Shown here: in pieces, positions 29,222-38,041 of the stretch
How the letters are laid out: each line of letters opens with the position of its first letter
Numbering within the stretch: position 1 is the first letter of the stretch
NCBI GenBank assembly: GCA_017550405.1
Contig: JAFZPH010000027.1
Span: 1-60,810 of the forward strand
DNA: 60,810 nucleotides
Reading direction: 5' to 3'
Source of the DNA: Bacteroidales bacterium
Lineage (GTDB): Bacteria; Bacteroidota; Bacteroidia; Bacteroidales; P3
Position numbers and translations under genes: made by a program
Notes under the pieces: generated by a model
What the model was told of the DNA's origin: nothing
Database searches by the model: none
What the model saw: only the letters and a program-made list of their open reading frames with translations

Positions 29222-32074
29222 TTACTCGGCGGGCCAGACGGGCTGGAGATTGCGGTCGCCGTAGGCGTCGTCAATCTTGCTGATGGTCGGCCAGTACTTG
29301 TCACCATGGGGCAGCGGGAAGGCTGCAGTCTGGCGGCTGTAGGGATAGTTCCACTCGTCGGCGCAGACCACCTGCATGGTGTGCGGTGCGTTGGCGATGG
29401 GATTGTTCTTCTCGTCGTACTTGCCGGTCATCACGTCGTCAATCTCCTTACGGATGGCGATGAGGGCGTCGCAGAAGCGGTCGAGTTCGCTGAGGGGTTC
29501 GCTCTCGGTGGGCTCCACCATAAGGGTGTTGTGGACGGGGAATGCCACCGTGGGGGCATGGAAGCCGTAGTCGTCCAGACGGCGGGCGATGTCGCCCACG
29601 CTCACCTTCAGGCTGAACTCGCTGAAGTCGACAATCATCTCGTGTCCGCACATGCCGTTCTTGTTGGTGTAAAGAATCTTGTAGTACTTCTGCAGGCGGG
29701 CGCGCAGATAGTTGGCGTTGAGGATGGCGTGCTTGGTGGCTTCGGTCAGGCCGTTGCCGCCCAGCATCAGCAGGTAGCCATAGCTGATGGGGAACAGCAG
29801 GGCGTTGCCGTAAGGCGCACCGGCCATGGCGTTACCCTTCTTGCCGCCCACCTCCACCTGGCTGTGCTTGGGCAGGAAATCGAGCAGCTTGGCACTGACG
29901 GCAATGGGGCCGACACCGGCACCGCCGCCGCCGTGAGGACCTGCGAAGGACTTGTGCAGGTTCAAATGGCACACATCGGCACCCATGCGTCCCGGGCTGG
30001 TCAGACCAATCTGGGCGTTCATGTTGGCGCCGTCCATATAGACGAGGCCGCCGGCACCGTGGATGATGTCCACAATCTCAAGGATGCCCTCTTCGAAAGC
30101 ACCGTGTGTGGAGGGATAGGTAATCATGATGCAGGCGAGGTTGTCCTTGTACTGCTCCACCTTGGCCTTGAGGTCGTCGATGTCCACATCGCCGCGGTCG
30201 TTGCATTTCACCACCACCACCGTCATGCCGGCCTTGGCGGCACTGGCGGGGTTGGTGCCGTGGGCACTGGCGGGAATCAAGCACACATTGCGGTTGGCCT
30301 GACCCCGGTCGATATGGTAGTTGCGGATAACCGTCAAGCCGCTGTACTCGCCCGCAGCACCCGAGTTGGGCTGCAGACTCACGCCAGCAAATCCGGTGAC
30401 GATAGCCAGCAGGTCTTCCATCTCGTTGATCAGCTCCGTCCAACCCTCGGTCTGGTCGGCGGGAGCGAAGGGGTGCATGCCACCGAACTTGCTCCAGCTC
30501 AACGGCAGCATCTCGGCGGCAGCGTTCAGCTTCATGGTGCAGCTGCCCAGCGGAATCATGGCGCGGTTCAGGCTCAGGTCCTTCACCTCCAGTTTCTTCA
30601 TATAGCGCATCATCTCGGTCTCGCTGTGATACTTGGAGAAGATGCTGTGGGTCAGATACGGAGTGGTGCGCATCAAGTTCTCCGGCAGCGAGACGATGCT
30701 GGTGCAGCAGCTGCCACTGCATTGCAGCAGCTCGGGCTTCTTGCCGGCGGCAGTGGCCAGCACGGTGATAATCTCGTTCACATCGTCGCGGCTGGTGGTC
30801 TCGTCGATGCTGATGCCGATGCACTCCTCGCAGATGTAGCGGAAGTTAATCTGGTGTTCCAGCGCCACCTTCTTCACCACGTCGGTCTTCACCGGGCACT
30901 GCAGGGCGAGTGTGTCGAAGAAAGCACGGTTGTGCTGTTTGTAGCCGTATTTCTCCAGCTCCTTGGCCAGCACCGTGGCAATGCTGTGGATATTGCCGGC
31001 AATGTTGCGGATACCCTCGGGACCGTGCCACAGGGCGTAGAAGCCGCTCATGATGGCCTGCAGGGCCGAAGCGGTGCAGATGTTCGATGTGGCCTTGTCG
31101 CGCTTGATGTGCTGCTCGCGCATACCCAGTGCCATACGCAGGGCGGGATTGCCCTTCACGTCGATGCTCCAGCCGATGATACGTCCGGGGAAGGCACGCT
31201 TGAAGGTGTCGGTGATAGCGAAGAAACCGGCATGGGGACCGCCGAAGCCCATGGGCAGACCGAAACGCTGGTTGCTACCGAAGGCGCAGTCGGCACCCAT
31301 CTCGCCGGGAGTCTTCACCATGGCCAAAGCCATCAAATCCGTAGCCATACCCACAAAGATACCATTCTCGTGGCACTTGGTGATAAACTCGGTATAGTCG
31401 CACACCTCGCCAAACTGGTTGGGGTTCTGCACCACCACGGCGAAATACTTGGAGGCGTCGAAGTCGAAATCCTTCACGTCGCCGGTGACAATCTCAATAT
31501 TGCGGGGAGCGGCATTGGTGCGCATCACGTCGAGCGTCTGCGGCAGGATGCCGTTGTCGACGAAAATCTTGTTCACACCATCCTTCTGGGCCTGGCGGCT
31601 GCGGCTGGCAAAGAACATCAGCATGCACTCGCCGCCCGCGGTGGCCTCGTCCAGCAGACTCGCGTTGGCCATGGGCATGTGTGTCATGTCGGCCACCATG
31701 GTCTGATAGGTCATCAAGGCTTCGAGACGGCCCTGGCTGATCTCGGTCTGGTAAGGCGTGTAGGCGGTATACCAACCCGCGTTCTCAAACACATTGCGCT
31801 GGATCACCGACGGCGTGATGGTGCCGTAGTAACCCATGCCGATATAAGTCTTATACAGCTTGTTCTTCTGAGCCAGCGAGCGGCAACGGTTCAGAAACTC
31901 ATACTCGTTGATGCCGTCGGCAATGGGCATCGGCTCCTTCAGACGGATAGCGGCAGGCACCGCCTTGTCGATAAGTTCTTCCATCGAACCGACACCGATT
32001 TCTTTCAGCATCTTCTGTTCGTCAGCAGGGTTGGAGACACCGTTGTGTCTCGGGGCGAAATTGTTGCTAATCAT
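29222..32074 (-). CDS. gcvP: Glycine dehydrogenase (aminomethyl-transferring), P protein
   Basis: Full-length P protein of the glycine cleavage system, 950 residues. It decarboxylates glycine with pyridoxal phosphate and passes the aminomethyl group to the H protein. The PLP lysine is K708 in NLHKSFAGPHGGGG, with the conserved G-rich loop beside it. Both pseudo-repeat halves are present (N-terminal FRYICEECIGIS region, C-terminal HGTNPASAAKAGM). gcvH and gcvT are not in the window. It has its own promoter and terminator. The complementary strand is open over the whole gene, a coding-bias shadow. Confidence 0.96.
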   Translation of the reverse strand: MISNNFAPRHNGVSNPADEQKMLKEIGVGSMEELIDKAVPAAIRLKEPMPIADGINEYEFLNRCRSLAQKNKLYKTYIGMGYYGTITPSVIQRNVFENAGWYTAYTPYQTEISQGRLEALMTYQTMVADMTHMPMANASLLDEATAGGECMLMFFASRSRQAQKDGVNKIFVDNGILPQTLDVMRTNAAPRNIEIVTGDVKDFDFDASKYFAVVVQNPNQFGEVCDYTEFITKCHENGIFVGMATDLMALAMVKTPGEMGADCAFGSNQRFGLPMGFGGPHAGFFAITDTFKRAFPGRIIGWSIDVKGNPALRMALGMREQHIKRDKATSNICTASALQAIMSGFYALWHGPEGIRNIAGNIHSIATVLAKELEKYGYKQHNRAFFDTLALQCPVKTDVVKKVALEHQINFRYICEECIGISIDETTSRDDVNEIITVLATAAGKKPELLQCSGSCCTSIVSLPENLMRTTPYLTHSIFSKYHSETEMMRYMKKLEVKDLSLNRAMIPLGSCTMKLNAAAEMLPLSWSKFGGMHPFAPADQTEGWTELINEMEDLLAIVTGFAGVSLQPNSGAAGEYSGLTVIRNYHIDRGQANRNVCLIPASAHGTNPASAAKAGMTVVVVKCNDRGDVDIDDLKAKVEQYKDNLACIMITYPSTHGAFEEGILEIVDIIHGAGGLVYMDGANMNAQIGLTSPGRMGADVCHLNLHKSFAGPHGGGGAGVGPIAVSAKLLDFLPKHSQVEVGGKKGNAMAGAPYGNALLFPISYGYLLMLGGNGLTEATKHAILNANYLRARLQKYYKILYTNKNGMCGHEMIVDFSEFSLKVSVGDIARRLDDYGFHAPTVAFPVHNTLMVEPTESEPLSELDRFCDALIAIRKEIDDVMTGKYDEKNNPIANAPHTMQVVCADEWNYPYSRQTAAFPLPHGDKYWPTISKIDDAYGDRNLQPVWPAE

Positions 32075-32121
32075 ATTATTAATATTTATTTATAAACTAT
32101 TAATCGTTATAATTCAATCTA

Positions 32122-32153
32122 CAAAGATACACATTTTGTCCGACATACACAAA
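32122..32153 (-). promoter_or_regulatory. Promoter of gcvP
   Basis: On the minus strand TTTG (plus 32150-32153), a 20-bp spacer and TATCTTTG (plus 32122-32129), followed by a leader of about 45 nt to the gcvP start. This is a good match to the Bacteroidota consensus. Confidence 0.7.
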
Positions 32154-32190
32154 ATAAATTGAAAAAAGCCCCCACAGTTAACAAAAAAAC

Positions 32191-32220
32191 GGGAAGGGCA
32201 CAGTCGCCTGTACCCTTCCC
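32191..32220 (-). terminator. Terminator of the C10 peptidase gene
   Basis: Arms 32191-32203 and 32208-32220 (13 bp, one mismatch, loop TCGC). On the minus strand the stem is followed by GTTTTTTT. It begins 26 nt after the stop codon. Confidence 0.9.
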
Positions 32221-32246
32221 GGCAATCGTGACGTTATCGTCGGAAA

Positions 32247-35200
32247 TTATTTCACCACCACCACACGGCGGACGGGACTGTTGCCGACAGCCACCAGATA
32301 CACACCCGTGTGCTGCATGGCAAACTGGCACAACGCCTCGGCCTTGCCCACACCGCATACATGGCGGCCTACGACGTCGTAGATGTCTATCCTGCTGTTC
32401 TCCGCACCGGCCACGCTGATGATCCGACCCTCCAAGGCAGCTACGCTGATGCCGCCTTCGGCATCGTCAATCCCTTCAACGCTCTGGAAGGTGGCGATGT
32501 ACGTCGCATCTCCGGCCACGGTAATCGTGCGCGGATTCGTGGTGGCGTTATCCTGCCAGTGGACGAAACGGTAGCCTGCAAAAGGCCGTGCCGTCAACAC
32601 AACCGAAGTGCCGGCCTCATATTCTCCGCCGCCCTCAACAACGCCCATCGACGGGTCGGCAGCAATGGCCGTGATGGTATACGTCTGCGGCTGCTCGGCG
32701 GCGAAGTATGCCGTATAAGTGGCGTCGCTGTTGACGGTGACCGTCCGAATGGCATTAGTGTTTCCGTCCTGCCACTGCACAAAACGGTAGTGGGGCTCGG
32801 GCGTGGCCATGATGGTGACAGCGGTGCCGTGGGGATAGGTGCCGCCACCCGTGGCGGTGCCCATCGTCGGGTCGGCAGAAAGCACCGTGAGGGTATGCGT
32901 CTGGACGGTACTCTCGGTGATGGCAAGGTCGTCCAACTGCAGCCAGTACACATCCGTGCTGTTGTGGTGACGGAACGCGATATAAATCGTACTGCCCGAG
33001 TAGCCGGACAAATCGACGCTGCGCTGGGTGAAGTTCGCCGTGGTGAGGGTGGTCTGGAACACCGGCGTACCGGTGAAATCGTCCACCTGGTTGCCCGTGG
33101 TGGACACATACACTGAATAGTGCTCGTTGTAGTAGTTCTCATCCACCCCGCCGTCATACCATGTGAGGGTATAGTCATGCCCCGACGCCAGCTGCACGGG
33201 AGGCGTCACCAGCCAGTTGTCGGGCGTCAGCACACCGACATCGTTGATATACGATGCCGAGGCCATCGTCTGCACACCGGTGCGAGGCACCCCCTGCAGC
33301 TGCGTCCAGCCGTAGCCGTCGCCGTCGTTGTCTATCATCGTCCAGCAGTCAAGACTCTCGTTGGCTTCGAAACCCATGGTATACGGGAACGAGTTGATGG
33401 TGCACCCAATCACAGTAACCACCAGTGTGTCGCGCAGCGTGCTCCCGCCCCAGAGAGAGGACACAATCACGTTGTACGTCCCGGGGACGCTCCATGTCGC
33501 CGTGACCGTGGCTCCTGTGGCTGTGGAGGGCGTTGCGCCCGTCAGCGTCCAGCTGTATGTCCCCGAGGGCACACCCGAGGCGGTGAAAGTGGTGGGATTG
33601 CCCACAATCGCCGTGGCGGGACCGCTGATGACTATGCTGGGCGTGTTGCTGTTGGAGAGGATGGCGCGAATCATCCAGGCGCCGTCCAGCTCGCCACCGC
33701 TGGCCGTATACAGGTCGTACCAGTTCGCCCCGTTGTCAACAGTCAGCAGACTGTTGTTCGTGTCGCTGTGCAGGTTGCACATCGCCGCGGGATAGGATGC
33801 CGTGGCGGTGCTGAAGGTAATCCAAAGCGGCAGCGTGGAGTCGAGCGTCACCGGCGCCGTCAGGTGGATGGTCTTCCACATGCCCAGGTCGGCCGATACG
33901 TAGGTCTCCACCTGGGTGGCCAGGCACGACGTACTGGAGGGCAAAGCGCCCTGATAGACGTTAAGGGTATAAGCGGACGCTTCGTGCACATACAGCATCA
34001 CGTCGGTAAGATAATGGCGGTGGCTGTGCATGGCCGGTGGCAGCCGGATGCCCCACGTGAAAGCACTGCCTGTACCCACGCTGTTGTAATAGACATTGTC
34101 GCCGCAATAGTCCACTGTGTCGCCCAGCACCGAGGGACTGCCGCCACTGCCAGTGATGGCCTGTATCATCCAAGTGCCGTTCAACTCGCCGCCCGAAGCG
34201 GTGTAAAGCGAATACCATGTGCTGCCGAAGTACACCAGGCTGCTGTTGCTGTCGCCCACATAGTTGCATATTGCAGCGGGATACGTCACCCCCGTGTTGG
34301 AGAAGACCACCCACAGCGGCTGCGAGGCATTGATGCTTACAGCCGAGGACAGATGGCAGTTCTGCCAGCTGCTGTCCGCCGAAGAGCCGAAGGTGTAGGT
34401 CTGGCTGGCCACCATGTTGGCCAACGCGGTGGTGGTGCCCTGATAGATGTTCAGCGTATAGGTGCCACCACGGTACACAAACAGCCTGACGTCCGTCAGG
34501 GTGCTGTGCCCTGCCAGCGTGGCAGGCATGAAACGCACACCCCACGTCAGCGACCCACCGGCGCCGATGGCACTCACCATGGTGCTGTCGCCACAGTACG
34601 ACAGGGTATCGCCCTCCATCACTGGGTCATCTTCCTGCTCGGCGAAAATGCCGCGAATCATGAAACTGTAATCGTAGCCGCTGGGGGTGAACGAGCTGCC
34701 CCACAAGGTCGCATCGTCGTTGCCGCTGCTGTAGCTCATTGCAGCGGGATAGCTGGCCGAGCTGCTCAGCGTAATCCACAGCGACTGGCTGCCGTCCACC
34801 GCCACCGGCGTGTTCAGCGTCAGCACACCCCAATGGTCCTCAAGGCTGGCCGGCGCGTTGAAATGCTGCGTGTAAACCGCTGTGGCGGGTGAAGTGGTGC
34901 CGGTGTAAACGGTGAGAGTGTACGCGCCTGCCGAGGCCACATACATCATCACCTTGGTCAGGTCGTGCCCCGCTGTCAGCACCGAAGCGGGCAGTCGGAT
35001 GCCCCAGTACGACGTGCCGTAGCCGGAACCCAGACTGGTGATACAATGCCTTTTGCAGTAGCCCAGCGTGTCGCCGCTCAAAGGTTCGAAATTGGCCACA
35101 AACGAATAGTTGCCACCGTTGGCCAGGAACGCACGCGGTGTGAACTGATGCTCGTCGTTCCAGCCCGTAAAACGGCATCCCGGCGCCGCCGTGGCATACA

Positions 35201-36494
35201 GAGCCACCGTGTCGGTATTGGTGCCCGTGAATGTGCCGCCACCTGTCACCGTGCCGTAACTAGTGTTATTAGAGGTAGCAGTAACGGTGGTCGTGCTGCC
35301 AAAACTGCTGTTAGGCTCAATGCCGATAACTGCCACATTCTTCAGGTTGAACGTACTCGACGCATTGCCGCCGGTGCCGCCCGACGAGGGATTCAGCGAG
35401 CCGATGGCATAGTAGCCGTCGCACCAGCCACCCCAGCCCCAGTTGATGTGGAACTGGCCGCCGTTGTCGTAGCCGTCGCACACAAAACAGTGCCCGCCGG
35501 TCGAGTCGCGTCCGCTGTAGAGAATCGGACGGCTGGCATTCAACTCGCTCATCAGCAACGCGCTCCAGTCGGCATTGCTGTAGTCGTCTATCGACACCTG
35601 CCGCAGGCTGCTCTTATACTTGAAGTACGTCCGCAAGGCATTTTCCGCCGAAGGCTCGAAGGGGTCGCCGTTGGAGTATGCCAAAGCCCCGCTGCCGCCA
35701 TTGGCCGCCACGTCGTAGTTCATCTCCATCGCCACGCCCACATGGTACATCAGGGTCGCCACAGCCGTCCGCTGGGCAGTGGTGCTCGAACTGGTCAACT
35801 GAGCCGGCATGCTCGTCCAGGCATAAGTCGTCGAGCCGAAATTGGCGCTCAGCGTCCCGTAGTAGGAATGGACGTACGAGTGCGACCCGTGGCCTGTGGC
35901 GGGATGGTTCCAGAACTTCATCACCTGCGCCATGGCCGTTGCCACACAGCCCGTCACCGTGCGCTCGCCCTGATAGCTGTCGTACGGACAAAGATTGTTG
36001 TAATACTGCGTCTGGTTCCACGTGGTGGACAGCAACGGCGATACCGCGGTGTTTTGCGGCGGGTCGTCATAGTGGCCCTCCAGAAAATCCATCCACGCCC
36101 TGCTGCCCTCGTCGCGGACGCTTTGCAACCGCCCTGGTCCGAGATTGCGATAGTGGACAATCTGGCGCTCGTAGTCGTCTAGCCACCCCTTGACATTCGA
36201 GGGCATGCCCTCCGTCACGAACGTGCCCGAAGTGCTGTAGCCCAGGACAGGCAGCACACAGTCGTCCGCCGACACGATGACGAACCCCTTGCCGTCGCTG
36301 CCGGCAAAGATATAAAAGGCCGTGTAGGGAGTCGTGCCGGTGATGTCCACCAGCTGCAAATCCTCTGCCCCTTTGGCCTTGAGAAACGAGATGGCAGCCG
36401 CCTGCGCCTTGGCCTTGTCCACCGGCGCCGCCGACACAAAGGTGCCGACCGTCAGGACGGCCGCAACCAACAACAGTGATAATGCTTTCTTCAT
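32247..36494 (-). CDS. C10-family (streptopain-like) cysteine peptidase, multidomain T9SS cargo
   Basis: Secreted protease of 1415 residues. A signal peptide (1-22) is followed by a Spi/inhibitor-like propeptide (about 25-120, GFVIVSADD...VLGYS). The C10 catalytic domain spans about 150-395, with the cysteine C183 in TGCVATAMAQ and the histidine H335 in GGHCFVCDG, plus NWGWGGWCDGYY. An InlB-like beta repeat lies at about 402-470. Three tandem modules of about 160 residues begin GDT(L/V)xYC at about 474, 628 and 791. Then come a PKD-like domain (about 953-1030), a cleaved-adhesin domain as in gingipains (about 1033-1195), two InlB-like repeats (about 1200-1265 and 1270-1337) and a type A T9SS sorting domain (about 1345-1415, ending TGVYLVAVGNSPVRRVVV). 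The protein should be surface-exposed or secreted. Own promoter and terminator. Confidence 0.93.
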   Translation of the reverse strand: MKKALSLLLVAAVLTVGTFVSAAPVDKAKAQAAAISFLKAKGAEDLQLVDITGTTPYTAFYIFAGSDGKGFVIVSADDCVLPVLGYSTSGTFVTEGMPSNVKGWLDDYERQIVHYRNLGPGRLQSVRDEGSRAWMDFLEGHYDDPPQNTAVSPLLSTTWNQTQYYNNLCPYDSYQGERTVTGCVATAMAQVMKFWNHPATGHGSHSYVHSYYGTLSANFGSTTYAWTSMPAQLTSSSTTAQRTAVATLMYHVGVAMEMNYDVAANGGSGALAYSNGDPFEPSAENALRTYFKYKSSLRQVSIDDYSNADWSALLMSELNASRPILYSGRDSTGGHCFVCDGYDNGGQFHINWGWGGWCDGYYAIGSLNPSSGGTGGNASSTFNLKNVAVIGIEPNSSFGSTTTVTATSNNTSYGTVTGGGTFTGTNTDTVALYATAAPGCRFTGWNDEHQFTPRAFLANGGNYSFVANFEPLSGDTLGYCKRHCITSLGSGYGTSYWGIRLPASVLTAGHDLTKVMMYVASAGAYTLTVYTGTTSPATAVYTQHFNAPASLEDHWGVLTLNTPVAVDGSQSLWITLSSSASYPAAMSYSSGNDDATLWGSSFTPSGYDYSFMIRGIFAEQEDDPVMEGDTLSYCGDSTMVSAIGAGGSLTWGVRFMPATLAGHSTLTDVRLFVYRGGTYTLNIYQGTTTALANMVASQTYTFGSSADSSWQNCHLSSAVSINASQPLWVVFSNTGVTYPAAICNYVGDSNSSLVYFGSTWYSLYTASGGELNGTWMIQAITGSGGSPSVLGDTVDYCGDNVYYNSVGTGSAFTWGIRLPPAMHSHRHYLTDVMLYVHEASAYTLNVYQGALPSSTSCLATQVETYVSADLGMWKTIHLTAPVTLDSTLPLWITFSTATASYPAAMCNLHSDTNNSLLTVDNGANWYDLYTASGGELDGAWMIRAILSNSNTPSIVISGPATAIVGNPTTFTASGVPSGTYSWTLTGATPSTATGATVTATWSVPGTYNVIVSSLWGGSTLRDTLVVTVIGCTINSFPYTMGFEANESLDCWTMIDNDGDGYGWTQLQGVPRTGVQTMASASYINDVGVLTPDNWLVTPPVQLASGHDYTLTWYDGGVDENYYNEHYSVYVSTTGNQVDDFTGTPVFQTTLTTANFTQRSVDLSGYSGSTIYIAFRHHNSTDVYWLQLDDLAITESTVQTHTLTVLSADPTMGTATGGGTYPHGTAVTIMATPEPHYRFVQWQDGNTNAIRTVTVNSDATYTAYFAAEQPQTYTITAIAADPSMGVVEGGGEYEAGTSVVLTARPFAGYRFVHWQDNATTNPRTITVAGDATYIATFQSVEGIDDAEGGISVAALEGRIISVAGAENSRIDIYDVVGRHVCGVGKAEALCQFAMQHTGVYLVAVGNSPVRRVVVVK

Positions 36495-36605
36495 GATGAT
36501 AGCTTTTTAGTGATTTATAGAATGATTATCAATATACTATTCCAAACAAAGAGAGTCCAAAGCAACCCGGCACCGACACACCGTACGACCCCACATTTCA
36601 AGATG

Positions 36606-36635
36606 CAAAGATACGACATTTTTTTCATTCCGCAA
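36606..36635 (-). promoter_or_regulatory. Promoter of the C10 peptidase gene
   Basis: On the minus strand TTG (plus 36633-36635), exactly 19 bp, then TATCTTTG (plus 36606-36613). The leader to the ATG is about 105 nt. Confidence 0.8.
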
Positions 36636-36643
36636 CAAGTAAA

Positions 36644-37048
36644 GACGTATTGCCAGTGGCAATGCGTCGATAACGACAGCGGAGAAGTCTACGCCATGCC
36701 GCCCGCATGCCGTAAGGCATTCCGATTTTGTCCCTCACAAAATCGGGTTTTTCGGTTTCCTGATGACTGATTTGGGTTTATAGCACTAAGTCCCTTCAAT
36801 ATGGCATCGTTTAACTATTGTTATCCATTCGTTATCCGTTGCTATTTGCTGTAACGATGCGGTATCTATGCTGTAACGATGCTGTATTGAACGACCCTAG
36901 TGTTTGTCTCAGTATGACCGATTTGGGGTAGACAAAAAAGAGGCTCTGTCAAAGCGTAATATAAAATGAGGGGAAAGGCCGACTTTAACCTTATTGCCCG
37001 ATTTGGGATAATCAGCCCGTCGCCAGTGGGGGCGATGGAGCGTTGCTG
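36644..37048. repeat. Repeat-rich intergenic region
   Basis: No gene is visible in this 0.4-kb stretch. It holds a REP-like hairpin (arms 36644-36654/36658-36668, GACGTATTGCC type) and a hairpin followed by five T on the plus strand (36722-36731/36737-36746, T-run 36748-36752). Three copies of the GACCGATTTGGG motif lie at 36753-36780, 36914-36931 and 36992-37012. A block with CGTTATCCG and ATTGAACGACCCT (36886-36898) is shared with 19.5 kb. Confidence 0.65.
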
Positions 37049-37049
37049 G

Positions 37050-37808
37050 CTAGATCAGGTTGAAGCTATAGGCATAGGCGATGGCCTCGGAGATATTCGA
37101 CACGCCTAGTTTATTGAACACATGCCTTCTGTACATCTTCACGGTATCGACTGACCGGAACATCTTCCCCCCTATCTGGTTCATGGTATAGCCTTGTGCC
37201 GAAAGATGCAGCATTGTGCGCTCGTCTTCGGTCAGTTCCAACCGTTCTTTTATTCGGTTCCAACGATGGTTTTCGAAGGTGTATACCGAATACTGCCCCT
37301 GCGTGCTGATGGTGGCGACGATATGCCCTGTTTCGCTGTGCGGCGATGGCGACACGAGACACAGCGCCAGCCACGCCTTGCCCTCCTTGGTTCTGGCCAA
37401 TGGGGTGACCCTATGGTTTATCAACACGGGTTGTCCGTTGACAAGAAAATGAAAGTGACATGAGATGGTGTGGATGTGGCTGGCTTTGTCGGGCAGCCAC
37501 CGATGGGCGTTCCCAACGGTTTCCACCAGCTCCTGCATCAGTGGCCTGTCCGCTGTGGCGGCATTGGCTATGAGGAAGGAATAACCGCCTTGCATCGCCT
37601 CCTCGACTGTGTGTCCAAACAGCACCAACGGACTGTCGGACACGTACATAAAATTATTCCGAAAGAGGTCGGCCACAAACACCCCTTGGCTTGTAATGCG
37701 TGCAAATGCCTCCACCACGTCCATTTTCGATTCCAACGACCTGTAATCCGCATCCGAAATATCTGTCGGCGACGATATATTGAAAAGTATTTCAGATATA
37801 TTATTCAT
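37050..37808 (-). CDS. LuxR-family transcriptional regulator with PAS-like sensor domain
   Basis: Regulator of 252 residues. The last 65 residues are a LuxR-type helix-turn-helix: ELTEDERTMLHLSAQG, IGGKMFRSVDTVKMYRRHVFNKLGV. The N-terminal part has a PAS-like segment (FVADLFRNNFMYVSDSPLVLFGH) fitting cytoplasmic ligand or redox sensing. No receiver domain is present. It is divergently transcribed from a leucine-rich-repeat lipoprotein gene across a 233-bp gap containing palindromes and direct repeats, so it may control that gene and itself. Confidence 0.85.
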   Translation of the reverse strand: MNNISEILFNISSPTDISDADYRSLESKMDVVEAFARITSQGVFVADLFRNNFMYVSDSPLVLFGHTVEEAMQGGYSFLIANAATADRPLMQELVETVGNAHRWLPDKASHIHTISCHFHFLVNGQPVLINHRVTPLARTKEGKAWLALCLVSPSPHSETGHIVATISTQGQYSVYTFENHRWNRIKERLELTEDERTMLHLSAQGYTMNQIGGKMFRSVDTVKMYRRHVFNKLGVSNISEAIAYAYSFNLI

Positions 37809-37831
37809 AATCCAGAATCTTTTTCTAAATG

Positions 37832-37861
37832 CAAAAGTAATTAATTTTTTGGTTTTTGCAT
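37832..37861 (-). promoter_or_regulatory. Promoter of the LuxR-type gene
   Basis: On the minus strand TTG (plus 37859-37861), 19 bp, TACTTTTG (plus 37832-37839). The -7 box ends about 23 nt before the start codon. Confidence 0.7.
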
Positions 37862-37893
37862 TATCATTTATATCCTTTTAATATTTTATACAC

Positions 37894-37943
37894 TTTTGGG
37901 TATTTTATTTTCTTTACAATACAAATACCCTTTTGAGTATTTA
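37894..37943. promoter_or_regulatory. Pair of CTTTTGxGTATTT direct repeats
   Basis: CTTTTGGGTATTT (37894-37906) and CTTTTGAGTATTT (37931-37943) differ at one base and are offset by 37 bp. They lie between two divergent promoters, where the adjacent LuxR-type regulator could bind. The second copy lies about 20 bp upstream of the plus-strand -7 box. Confidence 0.5.
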
Positions 37944-37963
37944 CAAACATGCTCAAAACATGT

Positions 37964-37971
37964 ACTTTTGC
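37964..37971 (+). promoter_or_regulatory. -7 box of the leucine-rich-repeat lipoprotein gene
   Basis: TACTTTTG fits TAnnTTTG and lies 70 nt before the ATG at 38042. No TTG is present at 19 bp, so activation by a regulator may be needed. Confidence 0.55.
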
Positions 37972-37981
37972 ATTAATAATG

Positions 37982-38007
37982 ATAATTTACATTATAATGT
38001 AAATTAT
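37982..38007. promoter_or_regulatory. Perfect 26-bp AT palindrome in the leader
   Basis: The 26 bases 37982-38007 equal their own reverse complement (half-site ATAATTTACATTA). They lie between the -7 box at 37964 and the ATG at 38042. It could be an operator for a dimeric regulator or a leader hairpin. Confidence 0.65.
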
Positions 38008-38041
38008 TGACAATCAATAGTGATACTAAACATTAAAGAAG

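Noticed and set aside
29210..32095. A 961-codon open frame on the plus strand covering the whole of gcvP
   Set aside because: It is the complement of a highly biased, GC-rich essential gene. Its translation is a His/Val/Gly-rich string without domain logic, and the gcvP frame carries the PLP lysine and full family match. No promoter for it is visible.
36510..36770. Short plus-strand ORF of 86 codons upstream of the C10 gene
   Set aside because: It covers the leader and promoter of the C10 gene and REP-like hairpins, and its translation has no protein-like features.
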